Shown: positions 26,288 through 34,368 of the stretch, one piece after another
How the letters are laid out: the number at the start of each line of letters is the position of its first letter
Numbering within the stretch: position 1 is the stretch's first letter
NCBI GenBank assembly: GCA_021786385.1
Contig: JAJYNJ010000076.1
Span: 1-64,000, forward strand
From: Chloroflexota bacterium
GTDB taxonomy: Bacteria > Chloroflexota > Limnocylindria > Limnocylindrales > CSP1-4
Direction of reading: 5' to 3'
Length of the DNA: 64,000 nt
Program-made: the position numbers and the translations under genes
The notes under the pieces: model-generated
Seen by the model: the letters and a program-made list of their open reading frames with translations, nothing else
Databases searched by the model: none
Told to the model about the DNA's origin: nothing

Positions 26288-26673
26288 TTGGTGGGGCTGG
26301 ATTTTGACAGCGCCCGAGCGTGGCCGATGTCCAATTGGATGGGTCCGTCAAAGGCGCTGCGCGCTCTCAACGCGTACCTGGCCCGTGATCTCGACGCGGC
26401 GGGGTGCGGGCGAACCTGGTCGCCGCCGGGCCGCTTCGAACTCGGGCGGCCTCGGGCATCCCCGGCTTCGAGGTGCTCGTGCATCGCTGGAACCGCGAGG
26501 CGCCGCCGGCCTAGGACCCGACGGACGCGTCCGCAGTGGCCGACGCCATCTGCTTCCTGCTGTCGGATCTTGTCCGGGCGATCACCGGTGAGGCGGTCCA
26601 CGTGGACGGCGGCGTTCACGCGATGGCCACCTGCCTGCGGGACTCCTCGGTCGAGGCGCTGGGGAAGACCTGA
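26288..26673 (+). pseudogene. enoyl-ACP reductase (FabI) 3' remnant
   Basis: Read across one frameshift (near 26397) and one in-frame stop (TAG at 26512), the sequence gives LDFDSARAWPMSNWMGPSKALRALNAYLARDL, then VRANLVAAGPLRTRAASGIPGF, and after the stop DPTDASAVADAICFLLSD, ITGEAVHVDGGVHAMA. This is the C-terminal half of FabI: the SxxK-like catalytic lysine region, the loop and the final VHVDGG strand. The NAD-binding half is absent. It is a dead fragment, flanked by the femAB remnant and a MarR-like gene. Confidence 0.65.
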
Positions 26674-26683
26674 AGGGTCCAGT

Positions 26684-27037
26684 TCAGGAAGCGGCCGCTC
26701 TGCGACGCCGCGGAGCCTCGAGCCCAGCGACGAGCTGGAGGAGCTCGCCGATGCTGTGGGGCTGCTCGACGGGGTGGCGCAGCGGACGATCGGGATTGAT
26801 CTCGTAGTGGTTGCGGCGGCCGACCCGGGTTCGCGTCACGTAGCCCTCGCGCACGAGGTCGGCGATGATCGACTGGGCGGCACGCTCGGTGATCCCGACC
26901 CGGGCGGCGATGTCTCGGCCGCGGACGCCAGGGTCACCGACGATGCAGACGAGCACGTGACCGTGGTTGCTGAGGAACGTCCAGGTGGGCTTGGTCGTGC
27001 CCCCCGGCTCTTCCTTTGGGCGCGGCATGCGCTCCAT
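26684..27037 (-). CDS. MarR-like winged-helix transcriptional regulator
   Basis: About 117 residues from MERMPRPKEEPGGTTKPT (another ATG lies three codons later). A single winged-helix domain is visible: WTFLSNHGHVLVCIVGDPGVRGRDIAARVGITERAAQSIIADLVREGYVTRTRVGRRNHYEINP, with recognition helix ITERAAQSIIADL. The C terminus has a conserved-looking tail (PLRHPVEQPHSIGELLQLVAGL). No ligand domain is present. No obvious target gene remains because the flanks are mobile-element debris. Confidence 0.7.
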   Translation of the reverse strand: MERMPRPKEEPGGTTKPTWTFLSNHGHVLVCIVGDPGVRGRDIAARVGITERAAQSIIADLVREGYVTRTRVGRRNHYEINPDRPLRHPVEQPHSIGELLQLVAGLEAPRRRRAAAS

Positions 27038-27160
27038 GGTAGCTTGCTTCGTGACTGCGGGTCGTTCTCCCAGGCGAGCAAGTCCACGCATGGGACGAGC
27101 TTGTTGGCGAGGGGGCCAGGTCAAGTCTCAGCTCGTGGTGTGCCTCGTGAATAGCGCGGC

Positions 27161-27466
27161 TCAGGCGCTGGCTGGTGAGAGGGCCACCTGGTAGCCAAGG
27201 GCCTCGATCCGATGGACGAGTCGCCGCGTGACGCGTGCGCGGTCGCGCTGGTCGTCGTAGGTGGGGCCGAGGTCGCGGAAGCGGGTGGCCGGATCGGCGA
27301 GCAGGTGGTAGGCGACGACGAGGATGGTGTGGCCGACGGCGACCGCGGCGCGTTTGGCGCCCCGTCGCGCGGCGAGGCGGTGGAACTGCGCCCCCAGATA
27401 GGTCTGCGTCCGCCCTGCGGCATGGGCGGCCTCCACGAGGGCACCTCGGAGCCAGGGCTGCCCTTC
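27161..27466 (-). pseudogene. IS110-family transposase C-terminal fragment
   Basis: In frame from the IS701 boundary: QPWLRGALVEAAHAAGRTQTYLGAQFHRLAARRGAKRAAVAVGHTILVVAYHLLADPATRFRDLG ... RRLVHRIEALGYQVALSP. This is the last ~100 residues of an IS110 transposase, similar in pattern to the ends of the copies at 19195 and 32471. Everything upstream is missing, and the coding match stops within a few bases of the IS701 element. Confidence 0.75.
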
Positions 27467-27470
27467 CTAG

Positions 27471-28989
27471 TACTACAACGCCGGTTATTGACGCCGTGGA
27501 GCATCGGGGGTAGGGTGGCGCCCCGAGAGGGCGCCCGACCGCGGCGGAGCCGTCTGTCCGTGGCGACCCTCGCGAGGAAGGGGTCACCCGCATGCTCGAC
27601 GCTGATCTCGCCGCCCTCCTGCCGGCGCTCGAGACGTTCCATGCCCGCTTCGGGCGCTTCTTCCGGCGCTCGGAGGGACGGGCGGCGAGCCGCAAGTACC
27701 TGATCGGCCTTGCCCTGCCGATCGAGCGCAAGAACGTCGAGAACATTGCCGAACGGGTCGGGGCGCCGCCCCGCAAGCTCCAGGAGTTCCTGTCCGACTC
27801 GCCCTGGGACGACGACGGCTGCATCGGGGAGCTGCAGCAGTTCGTCGGCGAGCAGCTCGGCGCGCCGGGCGGGGTCCTCGTCCTCGACGACACAGGCTTC
27901 CCAAAGAAGGGGATTCACTCGGCCGGCGTCGGCCGCCAGTACAGCGGCACGCTCGGGCGGGTCGACAACTGCCAGGTCGGGGTGTTCCTGGGTTATGCCA
28001 GCCCCCACGGCCACACCCTCGTCGACCGGCGGCTGTATCTGGCCGAGGGCTGGCTCGCCGATCCCGCGAAGCGGGCCTCGCGGCGGGCCGCGGTGCCCGA
28101 GACGGTCCGCTTCGCGACCAAGCTCGAGCTCGCGGGCGAGATGCTGACCGCGGCCATCGAGCGCGGCCACCTGCCGGTGGGCTGGGTGACCGCCGACGCC
28201 GCCTATGGCGACAGCGCCGACCTCCGGGCGCTCGTGGCGCGTCTGGGCCGCTGGTACTGCGTCGAGGTCAGCGGGACGACCGAGGTGTGGACCGCGGATC
28301 CTGCCTGGGCGGTGCCGCCGCGGGCGGGTCGCACGGGGCGGCCGCGCACGAAGGTGCGGCCCAGGTCCGACGCCACCCCGGCCCAGGCGGTGCGCGAGAT
28401 CGTCCGGGCGCTTCCGGAGGAGGCCTGGATCCGGCACCGCGTCACCGAGGGCGAGAAGGGTCCCCGCGAGTACGAGTTCGCCCGCCTGCGCGTGGTCGAG
28501 AAGGTCCATCGCGCCCCCGGCCCGGAGGGCTGGCTCCTCGCCCGCCGCCCGGCCGGCTCGGACCAGGCGGCCGAGATCAAGTGCTATCTCAGCAACGCCC
28601 CCGCCACGGTCGCGCTCGCCGAGCTCGCCGCGGTGGGCTGCCTGCGCTGGACGATCGAGGAGGACTTCGAGCTCGCCAAGGGCGAGGTCGGGCTCGACCA
28701 CTACGAGGTGACGAAGTTCCGCGGCTGGTATCACCACATCACGCTCGCACTCCTGGCGCTCGCCTTCCTCAAGGCGGTCCAGCGCGAGTGGGGGAAAAAA
28801 TGGGGCCCAGGCATCCGTGCCGGAGATCCGCCAGCCGCTTGAGGTCGTCCTGCCGGTCGAGCGCTGGAGCGCTGCCACCGCGATCGCCTGGTTCGAGCGC
28901 CAGCAGCGGCGCAAGGCGGCAGCCCGAGCCAGCCACCGGCGTCGCTGGCTCCGGGAGCATCCACTACGGCAGCAACCGGCGTTGTAGTA
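27471..28989 (+). mobile_element. IS701-family insertion sequence, apparently complete
   Basis: 1519 bp. The terminal inverted repeats are tactacaacgccggttattg (left) and, on the other strand at the right end, tactacaacgccggttgctg (18 of 20 identical). Both sides are flanked by CTAG (27467-27470 and 28990-28993), which fits the four-base YTAR target duplication described for the IS701 family. It carries one intact transposase gene. The intact gene, good TIRs and duplications suggest a recent or still active element. Confidence 0.88.
27592..28842 (+). CDS. IS701-family DDE transposase
   Basis: 416 residues. N-terminal block RKYLIGLALPIERKNVENIAERVGAPPRKLQEFLSDSPWDDD, first Asp in VLVLDDTGFPKKGIHSAGVGRQYSGTLGRVDNCQVGVFLGYA, second in GWVTADAAYGDSADLRALV, and the Glu region ... 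LRWTIEEDFELAKGEVGLDHYEVTKFRGWYHHITLALLALAFL. This order and these motifs are typical of IS701 (IS4-like fold) transposases with the Y-(2)-R-(3)-E type signature. It is uninterrupted and well centred within the element. Confidence 0.92.
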   Translation: MLDADLAALLPALETFHARFGRFFRRSEGRAASRKYLIGLALPIERKNVENIAERVGAPPRKLQEFLSDSPWDDDGCIGELQQFVGEQLGAPGGVLVLDDTGFPKKGIHSAGVGRQYSGTLGRVDNCQVGVFLGYASPHGHTLVDRRLYLAEGWLADPAKRASRRAAVPETVRFATKLELAGEMLTAAIERGHLPVGWVTADAAYGDSADLRALVARLGRWYCVEVSGTTEVWTADPAWAVPPRAGRTGRPRTKVRPRSDATPAQAVREIVRALPEEAWIRHRVTEGEKGPREYEFARLRVVEKVHRAPGPEGWLLARRPAGSDQAAEIKCYLSNAPATVALAELAAVGCLRWTIEEDFELAKGEVGLDHYEVTKFRGWYHHITLALLALAFLKAVQREWGKKWGPGIRAGDPPAA

Positions 28990-29365
28990 CTAGGCACCGC
29001 ATCGTCGGCGGGACCGCGCGGAGCACGTGCAGCGCGCCGAAGACGTTCGTCTCGAAGATCGCCAGCACCTGCGCCGGCGGGAGCGTCTCCACCGCGCCGA
29101 GCTCCCCGATCCCGGCGTTGTTGACCGGCACGTCGAGCCACCCCTCGCGCTCGAGCAGGCCACCGGTCGCGGCCTCGACCGACGCCGGTTCGGTCACGCC
29201 AAGGGCGATCACCGAGACGTGCACCCCGGCCGCGGCAGCCGCCTCGTCCAACCGTGCGGATCTGCGCGGGTCGCGCATCGACGCGTAGACCGCGTACCCG
29301 GCCTTCGCGAACGCCACGGCCGTCTCGAGCCCGATGCCGCTACCGCCACTCGTGATCAGGACCAC
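28990..29365 (-). pseudogene. short-chain dehydrogenase/reductase, 3'-truncated at the IS701 element
   Basis: About 125 residues: VVLITSGGSGIGLETAVAFAKAGYAVYASMRDP (TGxxxGxG site with Ser in place of the first Gly), NNAGIGELGAVETL and IFETNVFGALHVLRAVPPTMR. The sequence then ends two codons before the IS701 right end. The catalytic Ser-Tyr-Lys part is not on the other side of the element; an IS110 fragment is there instead. The start is uncertain (GTG at 29365 or upstream). Inactive. Confidence 0.7.
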
Positions 29366-29457
29366 GCGGATGTGCCCACACCCCCCTTGTGCCGGCAAAC
29401 ATGCGACGCGCATCTCGCGAGTCCGGCGCGGCCCGGGGTGCTGGCACGAGCCGCAGC

Positions 29458-29976
29458 TCAGGGCGCGCCGAGGAGCTTGAGCTGATGGCGCGCGGTGAGC
29501 TCGGCGTCCCAGTCCGGGAGGAAGCCCAGACCGTAGCGCTCGCCCAAGGCGGCCCGCGCCGTCACGAACGCGGCAAGGTCGCTGCTGCGACGGACGAGCT
29601 CAGCCAACTCGGCGAAGAACCGTTCGAAGCCCGCCGGAGAGATGATCTCGACGAGGCGCGCCGGCGCCGGCCCCGGGTTCCAGAACGTGTGTGGCACGCC
29701 GCGCGGCTTGTAGATATAGGTGCCCGGGCCGGCCGTGCCCTCAGCGTCGCCGATACGCACCCCGAAGGTGCCCTCGAGCACGTACGAGAGCTCGTCTTCA
29801 GCGTGGTGGACGTGGGAGGGCACGAGGCGCCCCGGTGCCATGGGGTGTTCGACGATCGAGAGGCGTCCTGCGCTCGCCTCCGCCCCCACTTTGAAGTGCA
29901 CTCCGAGCCCTCCCAAGTCGACCAGGACGCCGTCGGCGGGTCCGACGAGCACGAGTCCGCTGGGCTCACGCGCCAT
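29458..29976 (-). CDS. cupin-domain protein
   Basis: 172 residues from MAREPSGLVLVGPADG at 29976; GGAG lies about 9 bases upstream. The cupin motif 1 is PSHVHHAEDELSYVLEGTFGVRIG and motif 2 is GTYIYKPRGVPHTFWNPG, with His/His/Glu/His metal ligands present. The C-terminal helix region (FERFFAELAELVRR) resembles quercetin-dioxygenase-like small cupins. The reaction is not predictable. It is transcribed divergently from a TetR regulator with a clear inverted repeat between them, so it is probably the regulator's target. Confidence 0.8.
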   Translation of the reverse strand: MAREPSGLVLVGPADGVLVDLGGLGVHFKVGAEASAGRLSIVEHPMAPGRLVPSHVHHAEDELSYVLEGTFGVRIGDAEGTAGPGTYIYKPRGVPHTFWNPGPAPARLVEIISPAGFERFFAELAELVRRSSDLAAFVTARAALGERYGLGFLPDWDAELTARHQLKLLGAP

Positions 29977-29997
29977 GGCGCAGCTCCTCTCGCAGCT

Positions 29998-30026
29998 ATT
30001 CGAATGCACACTATCGTGCAACGAAT
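29998..30026. promoter_or_regulatory. operator between cupin and TetR genes
   Basis: An inverted repeat with half-sites ATTCGAATGCAC and, on the other strand, ATTCGTTGCAC, separated by six bases. It lies in an AT-rich patch about 22 bases upstream of the cupin start and 65 bases upstream of the TetR start, the expected place for a TetR operator covering both promoters. Confidence 0.6.
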
Positions 30027-30090
30027 AATGCTGACACCCGTGGGGCGGCCTGTCAAGGTTCACGACACAACGGCGTGCGATGATTGGTGC

Positions 30091-30720
30091 ATGCGCCGCA
30101 GGTACACGCTCAGGGTGCGCGCCGAGCGCGAGGCGGCGACCCGTCGACGGATCGTCGAGGCCGCCGTCGAGCTGCATCGCACGCGCGGTCCGGCGGAGAC
30201 GACGCTGAGCGCGGTGGCGGACCTCGCGGGCGTCACGCGCCACACGCTGTACCGCCATTTCCCCACCGAAGCCGTGCTCTTGCAGGCCTGTCGGGAGCAT
30301 CTGTTCGCCACGCAGCCGCCGCCCGACTTCGCTGTCGTAGCGGAGATCGAGGACCTCCCAAGCCGGGTGCGCCACGGCCTCACCGCGCTCTACCGCTACT
30401 ACGCGGCCCATGCCCAGCTCATCGGGCACGTCCTGCGCGACGCCGACCGGGTGCCGGTCGGGGAGGGCTTTCGCCGCCTGCGCGTCGATGCGACGGCCGC
30501 GCTGCTCGCCGGGGAGGCGCCGGCGCGCCGGGAGCCTGCGGCGGCGGCGCTCCTCGCCGCGGACTTCGCCGTCTGGCGCGCCCTGACCGAGGGCGCGGGG
30601 CTCAGCCTCGAGGAGGCCGTGGAGCTGATGGTGGGCTTCGTCGTCGCCACGCTGGGTGCGACGGCGCCGCGCGCGACGAGCGGGCCGCCCGTCCGATGCC
30701 GCCGCTCAGCAGGCCGGTAG
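30091..30720 (+). CDS. TetR-family transcriptional regulator
   Basis: 209 residues from MRRRYTLRVRAEREAATRR at 30091; the track extends the frame far upstream through the antisense cupin gene. The TetR_N helix-turn-helix is IVEAAVELHRTRGPAETTLSAVADLAGVTRHTLYRHFPTEAVLLQACREHLF. The ligand-binding part is a typical all-helical domain, ending in a Pro/Arg-rich tail. It faces the cupin gene across the operator at 29998-30026, so it probably represses that gene and itself. Confidence 0.85.
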   Translation: MRRRYTLRVRAEREAATRRRIVEAAVELHRTRGPAETTLSAVADLAGVTRHTLYRHFPTEAVLLQACREHLFATQPPPDFAVVAEIEDLPSRVRHGLTALYRYYAAHAQLIGHVLRDADRVPVGEGFRRLRVDATAALLAGEAPARREPAAAALLAADFAVWRALTEGAGLSLEEAVELMVGFVVATLGATAPRATSGPPVRCRRSAGR

Positions 30721-30995
30721 GGGCGAGGGCGCGGCCGGTGGGCCACCGACCCAGGCAACCCCACCCGCGCACGCCCACGCCGAGCACATCCGCGCCCACA
30801 AGGGCGAGCGGATCCGGCGGGCGGAGGTGAAGGGCTGGCCGGCCAGGGGCCGGTGCGCCGGGCGCTCCATCATCGGGCTCGGTCCGGGACCGCTGGAGCC
30901 CCACCGGCAAGCCCGGGCCGCACCCCGACGTCCTCGGACCCCGGGCCACGCAGCCGCACGAGGCGCGTCGCCGCACCCCGCACCATCGGACTGCC
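30721..30995. other. non-coding region left of an IS1111-type element
   Basis: About 275 bases of very GC-rich sequence after the TetR gene. No start codon with a credible frame is present. It may include the outer left end of the IS1111-type element whose inverted repeat begins at 30996. Confidence 0.4.
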
Positions 30996-31061
30996 ATGAA
31001 GAGGGCCCCGCCGGTGGGACAGTGGGTTCTCGAGGGAACCAGCCACCAGGAGGCCCGAGAC

Positions 31062-32102
31062 ATGTTGTACGCCGGATTGGACCTGTCGCGCCAGAAGCTC
31101 GATGTGCACGTCCTCGACGAGGAGGGCCGGAGCGTCGACCTCCTTGCGGTGCGCCCCGATGCCGACGCCCTGCGCACGCTCGCTGAACGGATCGCCCGCC
31201 ATGGCCAGCCGGTCGAGGCGGCGATCGAGTCGATGAACGGTGCGCGCTTCGTGCACGACACCTTGGAGCGCTACGGCTGGGACGTCGCGATCGCCGATGC
31301 GGCCAAGGCGAAAGGTCTGGCGCCCCTGGCGGCGAAGACGGACAAGATCGACGCGCGGGTGCTCGCCGAGCTCGCTCGTCGGGAACTCGTGCCGGCGATC
31401 TGGCTGCCCGACCCCGAAGTCCGCGCGGAACGCGAGCGGGCGCGCTTCCGCCTCTCCCTCGTGCGCTATCGCACCTCGCTGAAGAACCGCATCCACGCCA
31501 CCCTCATCACCTTCGGCCACCCGGTGCCGGTGAGCGACCTGTTCGGGGTCGCCGGCCGCAAGCTGCTCGCCTCCCTGGCGATCCCCGAGCCCTGGGCCAC
31601 CACGCTCGCCACGAGCCTACGCCTCGTCGACGAGCTCGAAGCCGAGATCGACAGCTGCGAAGCCGAGCTGCGGGCGATGGGGGCTGACCATCCCTACGTC
31701 CCGCTCCTGTGCACCGTGCCCGGCATCAGCTGGGTGCTGGGGTACACGATCGCCGCCGAGATCGGCGACATCGGCAGGTTCGCCAGCCCTAAGCGCTTCA
31801 CCGGGTACACCGGGCTCTGTCCCCGGGTCTACCAGTCAGGCCCGGTCGACCGCCGGGGCTCGTTGACGAAGAGCGGCCCGAAGTACTTGCGCTGGGCGCT
31901 CATCGAGGCGGCCGCCACCGCCGCACGCAATCCCCAGTACCACGAGCGCTACGAACACACCAAGCGCCGGCTCGGCAAGCAGCGGGGCAGCAAGATCGCC
32001 CGGGTGGAGCTCGCCCGCGACCTCGCCAGCGCGATCTGGCACATGCTCACGCGCCAGGAGCCGTTCCGAGCGGCAGGCCCCACCAATCGCCTGGTCGCCT
32101 GA
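31062..32102 (+). CDS. IS110/IS1111-family transposase
   Basis: 346 residues from MLYAGLDLSRQKLDVHVLDEEG; AGGAGG lies 8 bases upstream, so the track start 22 codons earlier is not used. DEDD domain: GLDLSRQK, VEAAIESMNGARFVHD, LAAKTDKIDARVLAELAR. C-terminal transposase-20 domain: CTVPGISWVLGYTIAAEIGDIGRF, AGYTGL-like FTGYTGLCPRVYQSG, GPKYLRWALIEAA with the conserved Ser region SGPVDRRGSLTKSG. Full length and uninterrupted. These recombinases cut with both DEDD and Ser residues and are directed by an element-encoded RNA. Confidence 0.92.
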   Translation: MLYAGLDLSRQKLDVHVLDEEGRSVDLLAVRPDADALRTLAERIARHGQPVEAAIESMNGARFVHDTLERYGWDVAIADAAKAKGLAPLAAKTDKIDARVLAELARRELVPAIWLPDPEVRAERERARFRLSLVRYRTSLKNRIHATLITFGHPVPVSDLFGVAGRKLLASLAIPEPWATTLATSLRLVDELEAEIDSCEAELRAMGADHPYVPLLCTVPGISWVLGYTIAAEIGDIGRFASPKRFTGYTGLCPRVYQSGPVDRRGSLTKSGPKYLRWALIEAAATAARNPQYHERYEHTKRRLGKQRGSKIARVELARDLASAIWHMLTRQEPFRAAGPTNRLVA

Positions 32103-32231
32103 CGACCCTCATCTGACTTGGGCCGCCGCTGTCTCCCACCCAACTGAGTCCTCCCCCTCGAGGAGGCCGATAGAGACGTGAGAAGCGCACTCTCAGCCTG
32201 CACACGATCACCGCCTCGTGCCTTGACAGCA
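32103..32231 (+). ncRNA. candidate IS1111 right-end guide RNA region
   Basis: About 130 non-coding bases between the transposase stop and the right inverted repeat. In IS1111-subgroup elements the targeting RNA (seekRNA/bridge RNA) is encoded in this 3' segment. I see GC-rich segments that can pair (ccccctcgagg) but did not fold the RNA. Family-based inference only. Confidence 0.35.
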
Positions 32232-32244
32232 GGGCCCTCTTCAT

Positions 32245-32470
32245 AGTGGTGGCGGGCCGCTGGCGCGGCCACCCGAGACCGATGAAAGTAGGCGCGGGTC
32301 GCCTGGTGACGTCGGCTTCTCATTGGTGCCAGCGGAGCCCGTTTCATAGTGGGGCGCGGGGACCTCGGGGCACGATTGACTGCGCCGCGAGCGCGAGCTT
32401 CAGATTCCACGCGAGTGAGGTCCCTCCAGGTGGCCCGGCGGTACACGGACCGATTACGGAGGGCTGCCTC
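32245..32470 (+). ncRNA. candidate left-end region of the next IS110 element (possible bridge RNA)
   Basis: About 225 non-coding bases between the IS1111 element and the next IS110 transposase, the same length as the leader before the IS110 copy at 19195. Both leaders contain a related tract before the gene (gaggtccctccag here, gaggcctccgggcag there). The sequence ttcatagtgg occurs at both 32240 and 32346, suggesting an old element boundary. Confidence 0.35.
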
Positions 32471-33706
32471 ATGGACACGTTGATCGAGCGCTGCGCCGGG
32501 CTCGACGTCCACAAGGACACGGTGGTCGCCTGCGTGCGGGTCAGGGACGGGCGGGGTGCGCCGCAGGTCGAGACCGCGGAGTTCGGCACGACGACCGCCG
32601 CCCTGCTGGCGCTGCGCGACTGGCTCACGGGCTTCGGCGTTCAGGTGGTGGGCATGGAGTCGACGGGGGTCTACTGGAAGCCCGTGTACTACGTGCTCGA
32701 GGGCGCCATGACCTGCTGGCTCCTCAACGCCCGCCACCTGCGCAACGTGCCCGGGCGCAAGACCGACCTGGCCGACGCGGCCTGGATCGCCCAGCTCGTC
32801 GAGCATGGCCTGGTGCGGCCCAGCTTCGTGCCACCACCGGAGATCCGCGAGCTGCGCGATCTCACCCGCTATCGCAAGTCCCAGATCGAGGAGCGCACCC
32901 GCGAGGCCCAGCGTCTCGACAAGGTGCTCCAGGATGCCGGTCTCAAGCTCTCCTCGGTGGCCTCCGACATCCTCGGCGTCTCGGGCCGGGCGATGCTCGC
33001 CGCCCTCGTCGAGGGCACCCGCGATCCGGTGGCCCTGGCCGAGCTCGCCAGGGGCGCGCTGCGGGCGAAGATCCCGGCCCTCCGGGAAGCGCTCTCCGGG
33101 CGCTTCAGCGCCCACCACGCGCTGCTCGTGGGCGAGATCCTCGCCAAGCTCGACTACCTCGACGAGGCCATCGGGCGTCTCTCGGCCGAGATCGATCGGC
33201 TGATTGAGCCCTTCCGCGCACAGGTCGCCCTCCTGGACACGATCCCGGGCATCGACCGGCGCTGCGCCGAGGCGCTCATCGCCGAGATCGGCGTCGACAT
33301 GACCCGCTTCGGCGACGCAAGCCGGCTCGCCTCGTGGGCAGGCGTGTGTCCGGGTCAGCACGAGTCGGTCGGCAAGCAGAAGACCGACCGGACCCGCAAG
33401 GGACCGAAGTGGCTCCAGGTCCACCTGAACGAAGCAGCCAAGGCCGCCGCCCGCTCCAAGGGCACCTATCTCGCGGCCCAGTACGCTCGCCTACGACCCC
33501 GCCGGGGCCACGCCAAGGCCACCATCGCCGTCGAACACTTGATCCTCGTCGCCGCCTACCACATCCTCGACCGCGGCGTCCCCTACGCCGACCTCGGCGG
33601 GGACTGGTTCTCGCGCCGGCACGACGCGGAACGTCACGCCCGCCACCTCGCCCGCCAGATCGAGGCGTTGGGCTTCGAGGTGACCCTGAGCCCGGTGGCT
33701 GCGTGA
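32471..33706 (+). CDS. IS110-family transposase
   Basis: 411 residues from MDTLIERCAGLDVHKDTVVACV; GGAGG lies upstream of the ATG at 32471. The DEDD domain is intact (GLDVHKDTV, VGMESTGVYWKPVYYVLE, PGRKTDLADAAWIAQLVEHGLV), as are the coiled linker and the transposase-20 domain (LDTIPGIDRRCAEALIAEIGVDMTRFGDASRLASWAGVCPGQHES, KGPKWLQVHLNEAAKAAA). It is the intact relative of the frameshifted copy at 19195, with similar middle sequences (DILGVSGRAMLAALVEGTRDP). The right end probably lies in 33707-33760. Confidence 0.92.
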   Translation: MDTLIERCAGLDVHKDTVVACVRVRDGRGAPQVETAEFGTTTAALLALRDWLTGFGVQVVGMESTGVYWKPVYYVLEGAMTCWLLNARHLRNVPGRKTDLADAAWIAQLVEHGLVRPSFVPPPEIRELRDLTRYRKSQIEERTREAQRLDKVLQDAGLKLSSVASDILGVSGRAMLAALVEGTRDPVALAELARGALRAKIPALREALSGRFSAHHALLVGEILAKLDYLDEAIGRLSAEIDRLIEPFRAQVALLDTIPGIDRRCAEALIAEIGVDMTRFGDASRLASWAGVCPGQHESVGKQKTDRTRKGPKWLQVHLNEAAKAAARSKGTYLAAQYARLRPRRGHAKATIAVEHLILVAAYHILDRGVPYADLGGDWFSRRHDAERHARHLARQIEALGFEVTLSPVAA

Positions 33707-33887
33707 ACCGCGGGTGCTACTTTCGCTTCAGAAAACGGATCATGGGGGGCTCCGATCCGGCCAGGGTGGGGCGGGACGAGATACTGGTGTCGGCGTCACG
33801 CGCATCGTTGGCGTCGCGCTCGGGCTGAGTGATGCATGGCGTCGGGCCCGCTAGATAGGCGGGGAGGGACGATGAGGAGCGCACCCG

Positions 33888-34134
33888 ATGGCCAGGACCC
33901 CGGAGCCCACCAGCACGGAGCAGCTCGCCGAGCGGTTGGCGAAGGCGCGCGATGCCTGGGCGTTCTTCCAGGCGGACGTCGAGGCCCTCAAGGAGGCCAT
34001 GCACCGGGCCGCGACCCCGGCCCCAGGACGCGGAGCTGCGGCGCCTCGAGGCGTACGGCGCCCTGGAAGGGCGCGACGAGGGGATGGGGAGCGAGCGCGA
34101 CGCGGCCGAACCGCAGGAAGGGGACGCACGATGA
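33888..34134 (+). pseudogene. small helical ORF with a frameshift
   Basis: The first frame reads MARTPEPTSTEQLAERLAKARDAWAFFQADVEALKEAMHRAATP. One base away near 34016 (ccccggcccc) the frame continues PQDAELRRLEAYGALEGRDEGMGSERDAAEPQEGDAR and stops at 34134, overlapping the next start by four bases (ATGA). That overlap favours the second frame as the genuine end of the gene. The protein would be about 80 residues, charged and helical, with no known domain. Confidence 0.4.
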
Positions 34135-34355
34135 CGAGGGAGCAGGAGCTCGCGCAGGACGACCGCGCGGAGTGCCTGGCCGAGCTGACGGAACGGATGG
34201 TCCGTGAACGCACCACCCTGACCGCTCTGCCGCCAGCCGAGGCCGGTGGGGTGATCGAGCACCTCGCAGAGGCCGCGCGCGAGCTGCACACCATCGCCCA
34301 CCCGGTCACCGCGCAGCGCAAGGGCGGCGACGCCACGATGCGGGGGAAGACCTGA
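34131..34355 (+). CDS. small hypothetical helical protein
   Basis: 74 residues: MTREQELAQDDRAECLAELTERMVRERTTLTALPPAEAGGVIEHLAEAARELHTIAHPVTAQ... It is charged, amphipathic and probably all alpha. It overlaps the preceding small ORF by four bases, as in a compact operon. No domain recognised. These short tandem genes between an IS110 element and a VapBC module look like accessory or prophage-type genes. Confidence 0.5.
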   Translation: MTREQELAQDDRAECLAELTERMVRERTTLTALPPAEAGGVIEHLAEAARELHTIAHPVTAQRKGGDATMRGKT

Positions 34356-34368
34356 GCCCGCCCCGGGG

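Larger units (their letters stand above)
30996..32244 (+). mobile_element. IS1111-subgroup element of the IS110 family, apparently intact
   Basis: A 13-bp perfect inverted repeat, atgaagagggccc at 30996-31008 and gggccctcttcat at 32232-32244, brackets the transposase gene. Sub-terminal short inverted repeats distinguish the IS1111 subgroup from other IS110 elements, which have none. The true ends lie a few bases outside the repeats and cannot be fixed without an empty site. About 130 non-coding bases follow the gene, where this subgroup encodes its guide RNA. Confidence 0.68.

Noticed and set aside
27121-28914. 597-residue minus-strand ORF
   Set aside because: Antisense shadow across the IS701 transposase and the IS110 fragment.
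31949-33424. 491-residue minus-strand ORF
   Set aside because: Antisense to two IS110 transposases; composition typical of a shadow.
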